The position numbers and the translations under genes are program-made. Shown here in pieces: positions 30,433 to 43,000 of a DNA stretch of 64,000 bases. Source of the stretch: Janthinobacterium sp. TB1-E2. Lineage in GTDB: Bacteria; Pseudomonadota; Gammaproteobacteria; Burkholderiales; Burkholderiaceae_D. The DNA lies in the NCBI RefSeq assembly GCF_036885605.1, contig NZ_CP142523.1:2914001-2978000 (forward strand). Reading direction: 5' to 3'. The notes below the pieces were generated by a model. The model was not told where the DNA came from, ran no database searches, and saw only the letters and a program-made list of their open reading frames with translations. The first letter of the stretch is position 1, and every line of letters begins with the position of its first letter.

Positions 30433-30882
30433 TCAGCGGCGGTGCGATTTCATTGCCGCTTGCACTTCGCGCGCGCCATCGCGGTCGCGTTCCGCAGCCC
30501 GTTTGTCGTGCTGCTTCTTGCCTTTGGCCAGGCCGATTTCGCATTTCACGCGGCCGCCCTTGTAGTGCAGGTTGAGCGGGACCAGGGTGTAGCCGGAGCG
30601 TTCCACCTTGCCGATCAGTTTATCCATTTCCGTGCGGTGCAGCAGCAGCTTGCGCGTGCGTACGGCTTCCGGATGGATGTGGGTGGAGGCGGTCGGCAGG
30701 GCGCTGATATGCGCGCCGAACAGGAAGAGTTCATCGCCGCGGACGACGACGTAGGCTTCCTTGATTTGTACGCGGGCGTCGCGGATGGCTTTGACTTCCC
30801 AGCCTTCCAGCACGATGCCCGCTTCGTAGCGATCCTCGATAAAGTAGTCGTGGAAGGCTTTTCTGTTGTCTGCTATGGTCAT
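30433..30882 (-). CDS. smpB: SsrA-binding protein SmpB
   Basis: Binds tmRNA and brings it to stalled ribosomes for trans-translation. The 149-residue protein has the OB-fold core starting [20 protein letters not shown], with [19 protein letters not shown] and the conserved [21 protein letters not shown]. The C-terminal tail is basic ([20 protein letters not shown]) and folds in the decoding centre. It is divergent from ratA across about 90 nt, an arrangement also known from E. coli (smpB-ratA). No ssrA gene was recognised in the window. Confidence 0.96.
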   Translation of the reverse strand: MTIADNRKAFHDYFIEDRYEAGIVLEGWEVKAIRDARVQIKEAYVVVRGDELFLFGAHISALPTASTHIHPEAVRTRKLLLHRTEMDKLIGKVERSGYTLVPLNLHYKGGRVKCEIGLAKGKKQHDKRAAERDRDGAREVQAAMKSHRR

Positions 30883-30975
30883 GAGATGGTAAATGTGCGC
30901 GGGTCGGTTAAACTACTGTCTCGCGCAAGCGCGATAAAATCAAATGTATCCAACATCATAGCAAATGGTTCTTCA

Positions 30976-31407
30976 ATGGCAGTAGTACATAAATCAGTTT
31001 TTCTCGGCTATAGCGCCGAACAAATGTTCGCGCTGGTGGCGGCGGTGGAGGATTATCCCAAATTCCTGCCCTGGTGCGGTGCGGTCGAGATTCGCGAGCG
31101 GGGCGAGAACACGGTTGTCGCCAGCGTGGGCATACATTACCACGGCGTGCGCCAAAGCTTCACCACGTCCAACGAGAACGTGCCGCCGTCATCCATCAAG
31201 ATGAAGCTGGTGGACGGCCCTTTCAAGACCCTCGATGGCGTGTGGACCTTCAAGGCCCTGCGTGAAGATGCCTGCAAGATCGAACTGGACCTGCACTACG
31301 AGTTTTCCAGCCGCGTACTCGAGCAGATCATCGGCCCCGTCTTCGGCATGATCGCCAACAGCATGGTCGATTCCTTCTGCAAGCGCGCGGAGACCGTGTA
31401 TGGCTGA
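30976..31407 (+). CDS. ratA: RatA-like START-domain protein (ribosome association toxin / coenzyme Q-binding family)
   Basis: A 143-residue START/SRPBCC-fold protein. The sequence VHKSVFLGYSAEQMFALVAAVEDYPKFLPWCGAVEI is the typical beginning of RatA/COQ10-like proteins, and RVLEQIIGPVFGMIANSMVDSFCKRAE the typical end. In E. coli RatA was described as inhibiting 70S formation; members elsewhere bind quinones, so function here is open. The ATG at 30976 is chosen because upstream frame sequence overlaps smpB. Its stop overlaps the rnfH start by 8 nt, the conserved ratA-ratB pair. Confidence 0.88.
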   Translation: MAVVHKSVFLGYSAEQMFALVAAVEDYPKFLPWCGAVEIRERGENTVVASVGIHYHGVRQSFTTSNENVPPSSIKMKLVDGPFKTLDGVWTFKALREDACKIELDLHYEFSSRVLEQIIGPVFGMIANSMVDSFCKRAETVYG

Positions 31408-31696
31408 AGCCAGCATCCACGTGCAAGTCTGCCACGCCTTGCCGGAAAGCAGCTTCCTGCGTGCCTTGACGGTGCCTGCCGGCACCACCATCGAACAGGC
31501 GGTGGCGCAGAGCGGCTTGCTGCAGGCCATCCCCGGCATCGACCTGGCCGTGAGTATGGTGGGTATCTATGGCAAGAAGAAGCCGCTCGATACCGTCTTG
31601 CACGAACATGACCGGGTGGAAGTGTACCGTCCCTTGCAGGCGGACCCGAAAGAGGCGCGCCGGCGCAGGGCGGGCAATAAGCCCGCCAAGGGCTGA
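31400..31696 (+). CDS. RnfH/RatB family ubiquitin-fold protein
   Basis: A 98-residue small protein of the RnfH family (beta-grasp, ubiquitin-like). It has VPAGTTIEQAVAQSGLL, the motif VSMVGIYGKKKPLDTVLHEH and DRVEVYRPLQADPKEARR. The last is the diagnostic C-terminal segment with its basic tail. Translation is probably coupled with ratA through the 8-nt overlap. Molecular function of the family is poorly known. In several bacteria it neighbours rnf electron-transport genes, in others ratA as here. Confidence 0.9.
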   Translation: MAEASIHVQVCHALPESSFLRALTVPAGTTIEQAVAQSGLLQAIPGIDLAVSMVGIYGKKKPLDTVLHEHDRVEVYRPLQADPKEARRRRAGNKPAKG

Positions 31697-31799
31697 GCGG
31701 GCAGGACGGCCGCCGCGCAGCCCTTGCCTAGTGAGCGCCATTTTTTGCTATTTTCAAATATCTTTTCTATGCTGCAAGGACGGAGGGCGCTTTTTTCTG

Positions 31800-33292
<1,493 letters not shown>

Positions 33293-33307
33293 ATAGCGAC
33301 ACACCAG

Positions 33308-33331
33308 ACCGGCGCCTAGTGCGCCGGTTTT
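33308..33331 (+). terminator. Hairpin between guaB and guaA
   Basis: ACCGGCGC (33308-33315), loop CTAGT, GCGCCGGT (33321-33328), then TTT and G. A perfect 8-bp stem with a short T-run; likely a partial terminator between two co-regulated genes. Confidence 0.65.
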
Positions 33332-33358
33332 GTAATGACCTCAGATAAAGTCCCCATC

Positions 33359-34969
33359 ATGCATTCTAAAATCCTCATTCTCGATTTCGGTTCCCAAGTC
33401 ACCCAGTTGATCGCCCGCCGCGTGCGCGATTCCGGCGTGTTTTCCGAAGTCTTCCCGTATGACGTCAGCGACGAGTTCGTGCGCAACTATGGCGCCGCCG
33501 GCGTGATCCTGTCGGGCAGCCACAATTCCACCCTGGACGGCGACTCGCCGCGTGCGCCGCAAGCCGTGTTCGAGCTGGGCGTGCCCGTGCTGGGCATCTG
33601 CTACGGCATGCAAACCATGGCGGCCCAGCTGGGCGGCAAGGTGGAAAACGGCCTGGTACGCGAATTCGGCTACGCCGAAGTGCGCGCCCGCAGCCACACC
33701 AAGCTGCTCAACGGTATTGCCGACTTCGTCACCGACGAAGGCCACGGCATGCTGAAAGTGTGGATGAGCCATGGCGACAAGGTGCTGGAAATGCCACCAG
33801 GCTTCAAGCTGATGGGCAACACTCCGAGCTGCCCGATCGCCGCCATGGCCGACGAAGAGCGCCAGTTCTACGGCGTGCAATTCCACCCGGAAGTGACGCA
33901 CACGGTGCAGGGCAAGGCCATGCTCGGCCGTTTCGTGCATGAAATCTGCGGCTGCAAGTCGGACTGGAACATGCCCGATTACATCAGCGAAGCGGTGGAA
34001 AAGATCCGCGCGCAAGTGGGCACCGACGATGTCATCCTGGGCCTGTCCGGCGGCGTCGATTCCTCCGTCGCGGCAGCGCTGATCCACCGCGCCATCGGCG
34101 ACCAGCTGACCTGCGTCTTCGTCGACCACGGCCTGCTGCGCCTGGACGAAGGCAAGATGGTGATGGACATGTTCGCCAAGAACCTGGGCGTGAAAGTCAT
34201 CCGCGTCGATGCGGAAGACCAGTTCATGGGCCACCTGGCCGGCGTCACAGATCCTGAGCAAAAGCGCAAGATCATCGGCCGCGAATTCGTCGAAGTCTTC
34301 CAGGTCGAATCGGGCAAGCTGGTCAACGCCAAATGGCTGGCACAAGGCACGATTTACCCGGACGTGATCGAATCGGCCGGCAAAGGTAAAAAAGGCCAGA
34401 CCATCAAGAGCCACCACAACGTGGGCGGCTTGCCGGACACCATGAAGCTGAAATTGCTCGAGCCGCTGCGCGAACTGTTCAAGGACGAAGTGCGTAAACT
34501 GGGCGTGGCCCTGGGCTTGCCGCATGACATGGTCTACCGCCACCCATTCCCGGGCCCGGGCCTCGGTGTGCGCATCCTCGGCGAAGTCAAGAAAGACTAC
34601 GCCGACCTGCTGCGCCGCGCCGACGCCATCTTCATCGAAGAGCTGCGCAACACGCCGTATGAGCCGGTCGTGGTTCCTGGCTTCGACCAGGATAGCGTTC
34701 CGACCAACTGGTACGAGGCGACCAGCCAGGCGTTTGCCGTCTTCCTGCCCGTCAAATCGGTGGGCGTGATGGGCGACGGCCGCACCTACGAATACGTGGT
34801 GGCCCTGCGCGCCGTGCAAACGCAGGACTTCATGACGGCCCACTGGGCACACCTGCCGCACAGCCTGCTGGGCAAGGTCTCGAACCGCATCATCAATGAA
34901 GTGCGCGGCATCAACCGCGTCGTCTACGATATCTCTGGCAAGCCGCCGGCGACCATCGAGTGGGAATGA
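33359..34969 (+). CDS. guaA: GMP synthase (glutamine-hydrolysing)
   Basis: Aminates XMP to GMP using glutamine and ATP. The 536-residue protein has an N-terminal class I glutamine amidotransferase domain (Cys in GICYGMQTM; His and Glu in QFHPEVTHT). The ATP pyrophosphatase domain has P-loop LSGGVDSSV, and the dimerisation domain ends [20 protein letters not shown] 33359 is preferred to the earlier in-frame codon at 33335. The last 19 nt of the gene, including the stop, are part of a 22-bp sequence repeated exactly at 62670, marking this 3' end as an integration site. Confidence 0.97.
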   Translation: MHSKILILDFGSQVTQLIARRVRDSGVFSEVFPYDVSDEFVRNYGAAGVILSGSHNSTLDGDSPRAPQAVFELGVPVLGICYGMQTMAAQLGGKVENGLVREFGYAEVRARSHTKLLNGIADFVTDEGHGMLKVWMSHGDKVLEMPPGFKLMGNTPSCPIAAMADEERQFYGVQFHPEVTHTVQGKAMLGRFVHEICGCKSDWNMPDYISEAVEKIRAQVGTDDVILGLSGGVDSSVAAALIHRAIGDQLTCVFVDHGLLRLDEGKMVMDMFAKNLGVKVIRVDAEDQFMGHLAGVTDPEQKRKIIGREFVEVFQVESGKLVNAKWLAQGTIYPDVIESAGKGKKGQTIKSHHNVGGLPDTMKLKLLEPLRELFKDEVRKLGVALGLPHDMVYRHPFPGPGLGVRILGEVKKDYADLLRRADAIFIEELRNTPYEPVVVPGFDQDSVPTNWYEATSQAFAVFLPVKSVGVMGDGRTYEYVVALRAVQTQDFMTAHWAHLPHSLLGKVSNRIINEVRGINRVVYDISGKPPATIEWE

Positions 34970-34972
34970 TTT
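34951..34972 (+). repeat. Candidate attachment site at the guaA 3' end (left copy)
   Basis: The 22 bp from 34951 to 34972 (starting GACCATCGAG and ending AATGATTT) are identical to 62670-62691. They include the guaA stop codon, so insertion restores the gene. The 3' end of guaA is a known target of P4-type integrases. Bases on either side of the two copies differ, which marks the limits of the repeat. Confidence 0.8.
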
Positions 34973-35013
34973 TCCACAAGGAAACTTTGCATTTCCGACT
35001 AATTGAGTGAGCC

Positions 35014-35042
35014 AAAGCCCTGTTTTTTACAGGGCTTTTTTT
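35014..35042 (+). terminator. Intrinsic terminator after guaA
   Basis: AAAGCCCTG (35014-35022) pairs with CAGGGCTTT (35030-35038), with T residues on to 35042. It lies inside the left end of the proposed island. Confidence 0.9.
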
Positions 35043-35167
35043 ATGCCATCGATGCCGGCTCCCATTGCATGCTCTGCTGTCACAAGGCCGCGTGTTTTTT
35101 ACTAGTGGTAATTGGATAGATGAAAAGTAGTTACCAAAGAGGTAAAGTTCTCAAGAAATAAATAAAG

Positions 35168-35196
35168 TTGCCCGATAGAAATAATTAATTTATAAT
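35168..35196 (+). promoter_or_regulatory. Likely promoter of the cdiBA locus
   Basis: TTGCCC (35168-35173) and TATAAT (35191-35196) with exactly 17 bp between them, in an AT-rich stretch (35100-35220) that contrasts with the GC-rich surroundings. Such a region is a plausible H-NS target, given the H-NS-type gene in the core. Confidence 0.7.
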
Positions 35197-35228
35197 TTCC
35201 TTACGTAAATAATTATTTAAGGCAACAT

Positions 35229-37001
35229 ATGCACCTGCGCTTGACGCCATGGTGCGGTGTATTTTTGTTTAGCGGCACCCTGTGTGCCGCCGTGTCCGCG
35301 CAGACCCGTCCCGAAATCGCGCCGCCCCTTCCCACCACGCCTGGCAGCAGCCAGCGCGACGATGCCAGCCAAGAATTGATACGCCAGCAAGAGCGCGAGC
35401 GCGTCCTGCGCCAGCAGCAGGAACGCAATCCCGACGTGCGCCTGCTCGAGGCGCCTGCCGCGGTGTCCGCAAACCGCTTGCCGACGGGCGAATCGCCGTG
35501 TTTTACGATTGACCATCTTGTGTTGCGGGGCGAGGATGCGGCGCAGTTCAAGTGGGCATTGAACGCCACCAACCGCGACGACCTGGGCGCGCCGGATTCT
35601 CCGCTGGGCCGTTGCCTGGGCACGCAGGCCATCAATGTACTGATGGGCCGCATGCAGAACGCCATCATCGCGCGCGGCTACGTCACTACGCGCGTGCTGG
35701 CCGAGCCGCAGGACTTGAGCAAGGGTAGTTTGGCCTTGAGCGTGATACCGGGGCGTATCCGCCAGATCGGTTTTGCGCCCGGCACGAATCCCCGGGCCAC
35801 CTGGTGGAATGCCGTGCCGGCGCGGCCCGGCGACTTGCTCAACGTGCGCGATACGGAGCAGGCGCTGGAGAACTTCAAGCGCGTGCCGACGGCCGAGGCC
35901 GATATCCAGATCATGCCGGCCGAGGGCGGCAACGCCAAGCCGGGCGAGAGCGACCTGCAGATCCAGTGGAAGCAGGGCTTGCCGTTTCGGCTGGCGCTGG
36001 GCCTCGATGATGGCGGTTCGCGCTCGACAGGCAAGCTGCAGGGCAGCGTGACCCTGTCGTACGACCACTGGCTGACCCTGAACGACCTGTTTTACCTGAG
36101 CCTGAACCAGAACGTCGACGGCGACCGCAACGGCCCGCGCGGCACGGGCGGCATGGTGGCCCACTATTCGATTCCCTACGCCTACTGGCTGTTGGCCTTC
36201 ACGGCCAGCGACAGCCATTACCACCAGTCCGTGGCCGGCATCAGTCAAGACTACAACTACAGCGGCGCCAGCCAGAACAAGGAAGTGAAACTCTCGCGCC
36301 TGGTGTACCGCGATGCGTCGCGCAAGACGACGGTGTCCTTGCGTGGCTGGCAACGCGCCGCGCAGAATTTCATCGACGACACGGAAGTGGAAGTGCAGCG
36401 CCGCCGCATGGCGGGCTGGGAACTGGGTATCGGTCATCGCGAATTCATGGGACAGGCCACCTTGGACTTGAACCTGCAATACCGGCGCGGCACGGGCGCG
36501 ATGCATGCGATGGCGGCGCCCGAGGAAGCATTTGGCGAGGGCACGTCGCGTTTCAAACTCGTCCTGGCCGACGCGGCCCTGTCGGCGCCGTTCAAGCTGG
36601 CTGGCCAGCCGCTGCGCTACGCGGGCAGCTGGCGCATGCAGCACAACCGCACGCCGCTGGTGCCGCAAGACCGCTTTGCCATCGGCGGGCGCTACACGGT
36701 ACGTGGCTACGACGGCGAAAGCAGCTTGTCCGCCGAGCGCGGCTGGCTGCTGCGCAATGAGCTCGGCGTGCCGCTGGGCAGCAGCGGCCAGGAAGCGTAT
36801 GCCGGGCTGGACCACGGCGAAGTGTCGGGGCCATCCGCCGAATGGCTGATTGCGCGGCGCCTGACGGGCGGCTTCGTCGGTTTGCGCGGCCAGTGGCTGG
36901 GCGTGCAGTACGACGCCTTTGTCGGCTGGCCCGTGCGCAAACCCGAGCTGTTCCGTACGGCCAGCCATACGGCCGGCTTCAGCCTGAACGCCAGTTACTA
37001 A
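35229..37001 (+). CDS. cdiB: Two-partner secretion outer-membrane transporter (CdiB/FhaC/ShlB family)
   Basis: A 590-residue Omp85-type transporter that exports the adjacent giant exoprotein. A signal peptide (CGVFLFSGTLCAAVSAQ) is followed by a Gln/Arg-rich linker (about residues 45-70, likely plug helix region). Two POTRA domains follow (from about PCFTIDHLVLRG), then a 16-strand barrel with the L6 motif YTVRGYDGE near residue 491 and an ending ASHTAGFSLNASY. The stop lies 65 nt before the cdiA start, consistent with one transcript from the promoter at 35168. Naming as CdiB rests on the toxin-like end of the partner; FhaC or HecB would be equal names by family. Confidence 0.93.
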   Translation: MHLRLTPWCGVFLFSGTLCAAVSAQTRPEIAPPLPTTPGSSQRDDASQELIRQQERERVLRQQQERNPDVRLLEAPAAVSANRLPTGESPCFTIDHLVLRGEDAAQFKWALNATNRDDLGAPDSPLGRCLGTQAINVLMGRMQNAIIARGYVTTRVLAEPQDLSKGSLALSVIPGRIRQIGFAPGTNPRATWWNAVPARPGDLLNVRDTEQALENFKRVPTAEADIQIMPAEGGNAKPGESDLQIQWKQGLPFRLALGLDDGGSRSTGKLQGSVTLSYDHWLTLNDLFYLSLNQNVDGDRNGPRGTGGMVAHYSIPYAYWLLAFTASDSHYHQSVAGISQDYNYSGASQNKEVKLSRLVYRDASRKTTVSLRGWQRAAQNFIDDTEVEVQRRRMAGWELGIGHREFMGQATLDLNLQYRRGTGAMHAMAAPEEAFGEGTSRFKLVLADAALSAPFKLAGQPLRYAGSWRMQHNRTPLVPQDRFAIGGRYTVRGYDGESSLSAERGWLLRNELGVPLGSSGQEAYAGLDHGEVSGPSAEWLIARRLTGGFVGLRGQWLGVQYDAFVGWPVRKPELFRTASHTAGFSLNASY

Positions 37002-37066
37002 GACGCCGCCATCGATCAGTTGTCATCTCCCTTTATCGCATCATTTAATTGTCATTAGGACATTTC

Positions 37067-40000
37067 ATGAACAAGAACCTGTACCGCATCATCTTCAATA
37101 AACGCCGTGGCCAACTGATGGTCGTCGCCGAAAATGCCTCGTCGCAAGGCAAGGCGGCCAAGGGCGAAGGCGGCCTGGATAGCGGCGTATTTGAGGGTGA
37201 TGGCGGTGGCGGGCTAAGTTTAAGTGTGAATGGCCGCTTGCGGCCGCTGGCCTTGGCGATATTTGGCGCGCTGGGCATGGTGGCCTTTGTCGCCGGTCCG
37301 GCCATGGGGCAGATCGTGGCCGACCCGAACGCGCCGGGCCGCCAGCGTCCGACGGTGGTGCAAAGCGCCAATGGCGTGACCCAGGTGAATATCCAGACGC
37401 CGAGCGCGGCGGGTGTCTCGCGCAATACCTACAGCCAGTTCGACGTGACGGCGAATGGCGCCATCCTCAACAACAGCCGCGGCAATGTGCAGACGCAGAC
37501 GGGCGGCTGGGTGCAGGGCAACCCGTGGCTGGCGGGCGGCAGCGCGCGCGTCATCCTCAACGAGGTCAACTCGGCAAATCCGAGCCAGTTGCGCGGCTAT
37601 GTGGAAGTGGCGGGCCAGCGCGCCGAAGTCGTCATCGCCAATCCGGCTGGCGTGGCCATCGATGGCGGCGGTTTTATCAATGCCAGCCGGGTCGTGCTGA
37701 CGACGGGTACGCCGATGCTCAACGATGGCAGCCTGGACGGCTACATGGTGCAGCGCGGCGTGGTCACGATCAATGGTCGCGGCCTCGATACGTCGCTGAG
37801 CGACTATACGGCCATCCTGGCGCGCGCCGCGCAAATCAATGGCGGTATCTGGGCGCAGGAACTGAAAGTGGTGACAGGAACGAATCAGATCGATGCGGCG
37901 CATGGCGTGGCGGGCGCAGCGTCTGGCGTAGGTCCTGCACCAGCCTACGCGCTGGACGTGGCGCAGCTGGGCGGCATGTATGCGGGCAAGATTACCTTGA
38001 TCGGCACGGAAGCGGGCCTGGGCGTACGCAACGCGGGCGTGCTGGCGGCGACGGCGGGCAACCTGGTGCTGCAATCGAACGGCTGGCTGAGCAACAGCGG
38101 CAACATCCAGTCCGCCGGCAGCGGCAGCCAGACCAGCATCGCCGTCACGGGCGACGTGGCCAACAGCGGTACCGTGTATGCGGGCGGCGACAGCCAGGTG
38201 CAGGCGCAGGGCAATATTGCGAACAGCGGCGTGATCGGCGCGCAGAACAATGTCGGCGTGCAAGCCACGGGCGCCGGATCGCGCATCGATGCCACGGCTG
38301 GCTCGGTGCTGGCGGCCGGCTTGAATCTGGACAATACATTGACCGTCAGCGGCAAGCTGAACGTTTCCGCTGGCGACACCATTGCCGTGCACGGCACGGC
38401 CGTGGCGGGCGGCGACAGCAGCCTGGCGGCGCGCCAGCTGGACCTTGCTGGGGCGCAGGTTTCGGGCGCGAACGTCAGCCTGGGCGCCAGCGCCGGCGAC
38501 CTCGACGCCAGCCGCGCCCAGGTCAGTGCCCGCGAACGCCTGCAGCTGGACGCGGCACGCACCGTGCGCAGCGATGCAGCGCAGCTGACGGGCCAGCAGT
38601 TGGGGCTGAATGCGCACGACTTGTCGAACGTGGGCGGCCAGATCACGCAACTGGGCACGGGCGATCTTTCACTTCAATTGCCGGGTAGCCTGGACAACAC
38701 ACGCGGCGTCATCGCCACGAATAGCCAGGCCTTGCGCCTGCAGGCCGCCAGCCTGAGCAACCAGGACGGACAGATCCAGCATGCGGGCACGGGTGCGCTG
38801 GAGCTCGGCGCGGGACAAATCAACTTGCAGCGCGGCAGCATCATCAGCAACGGCGCATTGGCGCTGACGGGAGAGCAGATTGACCACCGCGATGCGCGTA
38901 CGGTGGCGGGGCAGCTCAGTATCAACGCCGGTAGCTTGGACAACCGGGGCGGCAGCCTGGCGCAGAGCGGCCAGGGGGCGACCGGCGTGCAGGTGCGCGG
39001 CGTGCTGGACAACCGCGGCGGTGCACTGGAAAGCAATGGCACGATGACGGTACAGGCGGCCGGCGTGCAGAACCAGAAGGGCCGCATCGTGGCCAGCGGC
39101 GACCTGGCACTGTCGACAGGCGCGCTGGACAATACGGAGGCGATCCTGGCGGCGGGCGGCAAGCTGCGCCTCGACAGTGGCGACATCGACAATACGCGCG
39201 GCCAGATACAGGCGCTGGCGGGCGATGCGGCCTTGACGGTCGCAAAACTGAACAATACGGCCGGCAGCGTGTTTGCTGGTGGCAATCTTGTCACCAAGGC
39301 TGGCGAGGTACTGAACAGCGGCAACCTGTATGCGGCCGGCAGCCAGACGCTGCAGGTGAACGGCGCCGTCAGCAACAGCGGCGTGATCGCTGCGCAGGGC
39401 GACAACAGCATCGATGCCAGCCGCATCGACAGCGTGGCCGGCAGCTTGCTGGGCGCCGGGGTCCGCGCCGACGGCAACTTGGCCGGCGGCGGCCAGTTGC
39501 AGCTGACGGCCACGCAAGCGATCGCGGCCCATGGCCAGAACTTGGCCGCCGGCAAGACCAGCATGCATGCTGCCGCCATCGACCTGAGCGGCAGCCAGAC
39601 GGGGGGCGCGGCCATTGAGTTGAATTCCAGCGTAGGCAATGTCGTCACCGATACCGCACTGGTGACGACCACCGGTCTGCTGTCCGTGACGGCGGCCGAT
39701 AGCGGCCAGATCCTGTCGAACGTGCGCGGCACCTTGAGCGCGGGCCAGTTGGATATCCAAACGGGATCGCTCGACAACCGCAGCGGCACCCTGATTCAGA
39801 CGGGCAATGGCGACACCACCTTGCAAGGCAGCACCCTGGACAACACGGGCGGACGCATCGCCGTCAACAGCGCCAAGCTGGCGCTGCATGCCGACAAGGT
39901 GCTTAACCGCGACGGCAGCATCGAACATGCGGGCACGGGCCGCCTGAGTATTGAGGCGGCGCGCTTCGATGACGAACGCGGCAAGGTGACGGGCAATGGT

Positions 40001-43000
40001 TTAGTTGATATCCAGGCGGAAACGATCGATCACCGCCATGCCATCACTTCCGGGCAGAACGTAACAGTGCAGGCCGGCCAGCTGGACAATAGCGACGGCA
40101 CCCTGCAGCAGACGGGACCGGGACAGATGCGCGTGGACGCTGCGCAGACCCTGGACAATACGCGTGGCAACATCGCCAGCAATGGCGACCTGCAAGTGCA
40201 GGCGGGCGTGCTGGACAACAGCAAGGGCCGCATTACATCCGCTGCCTCGGCGGATATTGCCAGCAAGGGGGCGCTGAACAATACCGATGGCGTGATGGCA
40301 GCGACTGCCGACTTGCATGTCGGTGGTGTGCATGTCGACAACACGCGCGGCGTATTGCAGGCGGAGAATGCACGCCTGGATGCGGCAACTTTGCTGAACC
40401 AGCAGGGCACGGTCAGCGCCGGCATGGACCTGACGACGAAAGTGAGCGGCGATCTGAACAACGCGGGCCTGCTGTACGCGGGCCGCAACCAGCAATTGAC
40501 GGTGGGCGGCTTGCTCAACAACACAGGTTCCATCGCGTCCGTCAACAACACCAATATATCCGCTGGCAAGATCACCAGCAGCGGTCTGCTGGGCGCCGGC
40601 GTGAAAGCGGACGGCAGCCTGGGCACGGCGGGCGATCTGACCATCAATGCCGATGGCGTATTGCAGGCCAGTGGCCAGAATCTGGCGGCGGGCACAGCCA
40701 CGCTGACGGGGGCCAATGTGGACCTGTCGGGCAGCCAGACGGGGGCAAGCAACATCGCCATTACCGCGCGCAGCGGCGATGTGCTGACGAATAAAGCCGT
40801 CATCTCGGCCAGCAATGTGCTGGCCATCACGGCCAATGTGAATAACGCCCAGTCGTTGGTGAACGGCCAGGGCCAGCTGGTGGCCGGCCAGCTGCAGTTG
40901 AACGTAGCCAACCTGAACAACGCCAGCGGCGAGATCGTGCAGACGGGCACGGGCGACACCGTCATCACCACAGGTAAGTTGGACAACACGGCCGGCCGCA
41001 TCGCCGTCAACAGCAATAATCTTGCCCTGAACGCCACGGTGTTAACGAACATCAATGGCAAGCTGGACCACGCGGGCGCCGGCATCCTGGCTATCAACGC
41101 GGGCCAGTTCAACAACCAGTTCGGCAAGATCACGGGCAATGGCAAGCTCGACATTACCGCTGCGACTCTCGATCACCGCAATGCGATGACGGTGGCGAAT
41201 CAGCTGACCATCAACGCCGGCAGCCTGGACAATCGCGCTGGCAGCCTGGCACAGACGGGTGCCGGATTGATGACGGTGAGCGCTGCCGGCCAGCTGGACA
41301 ATACGGGCGGCAAGATCGAAGGCAATGGCGATGCGCTGGTCAAAGCTAACTCCTTGCTGAACAACACGGGCCGCATCGTGGCGGCGCAGGATGCAGTATT
41401 GAACGTGGGCAGCCTGGACAACACGGAAGGTACGGTGGCGGCGGGCCGTCACCTGAACCTTTCCGGTGGCGATATCGACAATACCAAGGGCCAGCTGCAG
41501 GCCGTGGCGGGTAACGCCACCTTGAATGTGGCGGACTTGAACAATGCGGCGGGCAGTGTGTTTGCCGGAGCAAACCTGAACGCGACACTGGCCAGCCTGA
41601 CCAACACGGGCAGCTTGTATACTGCCGGCAACCAGACCTTGACCGCCAGTGGCGCCATCGTCAACACGGGCGTGATCGCCGCACAGGGCAACAACAGCAT
41701 CACGGCAAAGATGCTCGACAGCAGCGCGAGCAGCCTGATCGGTGCCGGCATGCAAGCTAATGGCAAGCTGGGCACAATTGGTGACCTGACGATCAGCACA
41801 ACACAAACGTTGGCCGCGTATGGCCAAAACCTGGCGGCGGGCAGCGCCAATCTGACAGGTGCCAGCATCGATATCGGCGGTAGCCAGACCAGCGCGGCCA
41901 ACATCGGCTTGACGGCAACCCAGGGTGACGTCGGCACAAACAAGGCGGTGGTGACGACGCCAGGCACATTGAATGTGACGAGCAGCGCCGCGTTGCACAA
42001 CACGGACGGTACCTTGCAGGCAGGCCAGCTCGACTTGCATGTGGCCAATCTGGACAACGCAAAAGGTACCATCTTGCAGACGGGCACGGGTGACACGAAC
42101 ATTGTCACCGGCAATCTGGACAATACGGCTGGGCGCATCGCCGTCAACAGCAAAGACTTGAACATCGATGCGGCCACGCTGACGAATCGCGATGGCAAGA
42201 TCGAACATGCGGGTACGGGCATTTTGTCGGTGCAGGCTGGCGTGGTGGACAACAGCAAGGGCCGTATCACCTCGGCGGCAGCTGCTTCTGTCGTCAGCAA
42301 AGATGGGCTGAATAATACCGATGGCGTGATCGCCGCGACTACTGGCCTGCAGGTGGGTAGTACTGCGCTGGACAACACGCGTGGCGTGTTGCAGGCGGAC
42401 ATGTTGCGCATTGATGCGGCAACTTTGCTGAACCAGCAGGGCACGCTCAGCGCCGGCACGGACCTGACGGCGCGCATCAGTGATACGTTGAACAATGCTG
42501 GCCTGCTGTATGCGGGCCGCAACCAGCAGCTGACGGTGGGCGGCTTGCTCAACAACACAGGTTCCATCGCTTCCGTCAATAACACGACGATTACCGCTGG
42601 CAAAGTGACCAGCAGCGGCTTGCTGGGCGCTGGCGTGAAAGCGGACGGCAACTTGGGCACGGCGGGCGATCTGACCATCAATGCCGATGGTGTGTTGCAG
42701 GCCAGTGGCCAGAACCTGGCGGCGGGCACAGCCACGTTGACGGGTGCCAGTGTGGACCTGTCAGGCAGCCAGACGGGGGCAAGCAACATCGCTATTACCG
42801 CACGCAGCGGCGATGTGCTGACGAATAAAGCCGTCATCTCGGCGAGCAATGTGCTGGCCATCACCGCCAATGCGACTAACGCCCAGTCGTTGGTGAATAC
42901 CCAGGGGCAACTGGTGGCCGGCCAGTTGCAGTTGAACGTAGCCAAGCTGAACAACGCCAGCGGCGAGATCGTGCAGACGGGTGCCGGGGATACCGTCATC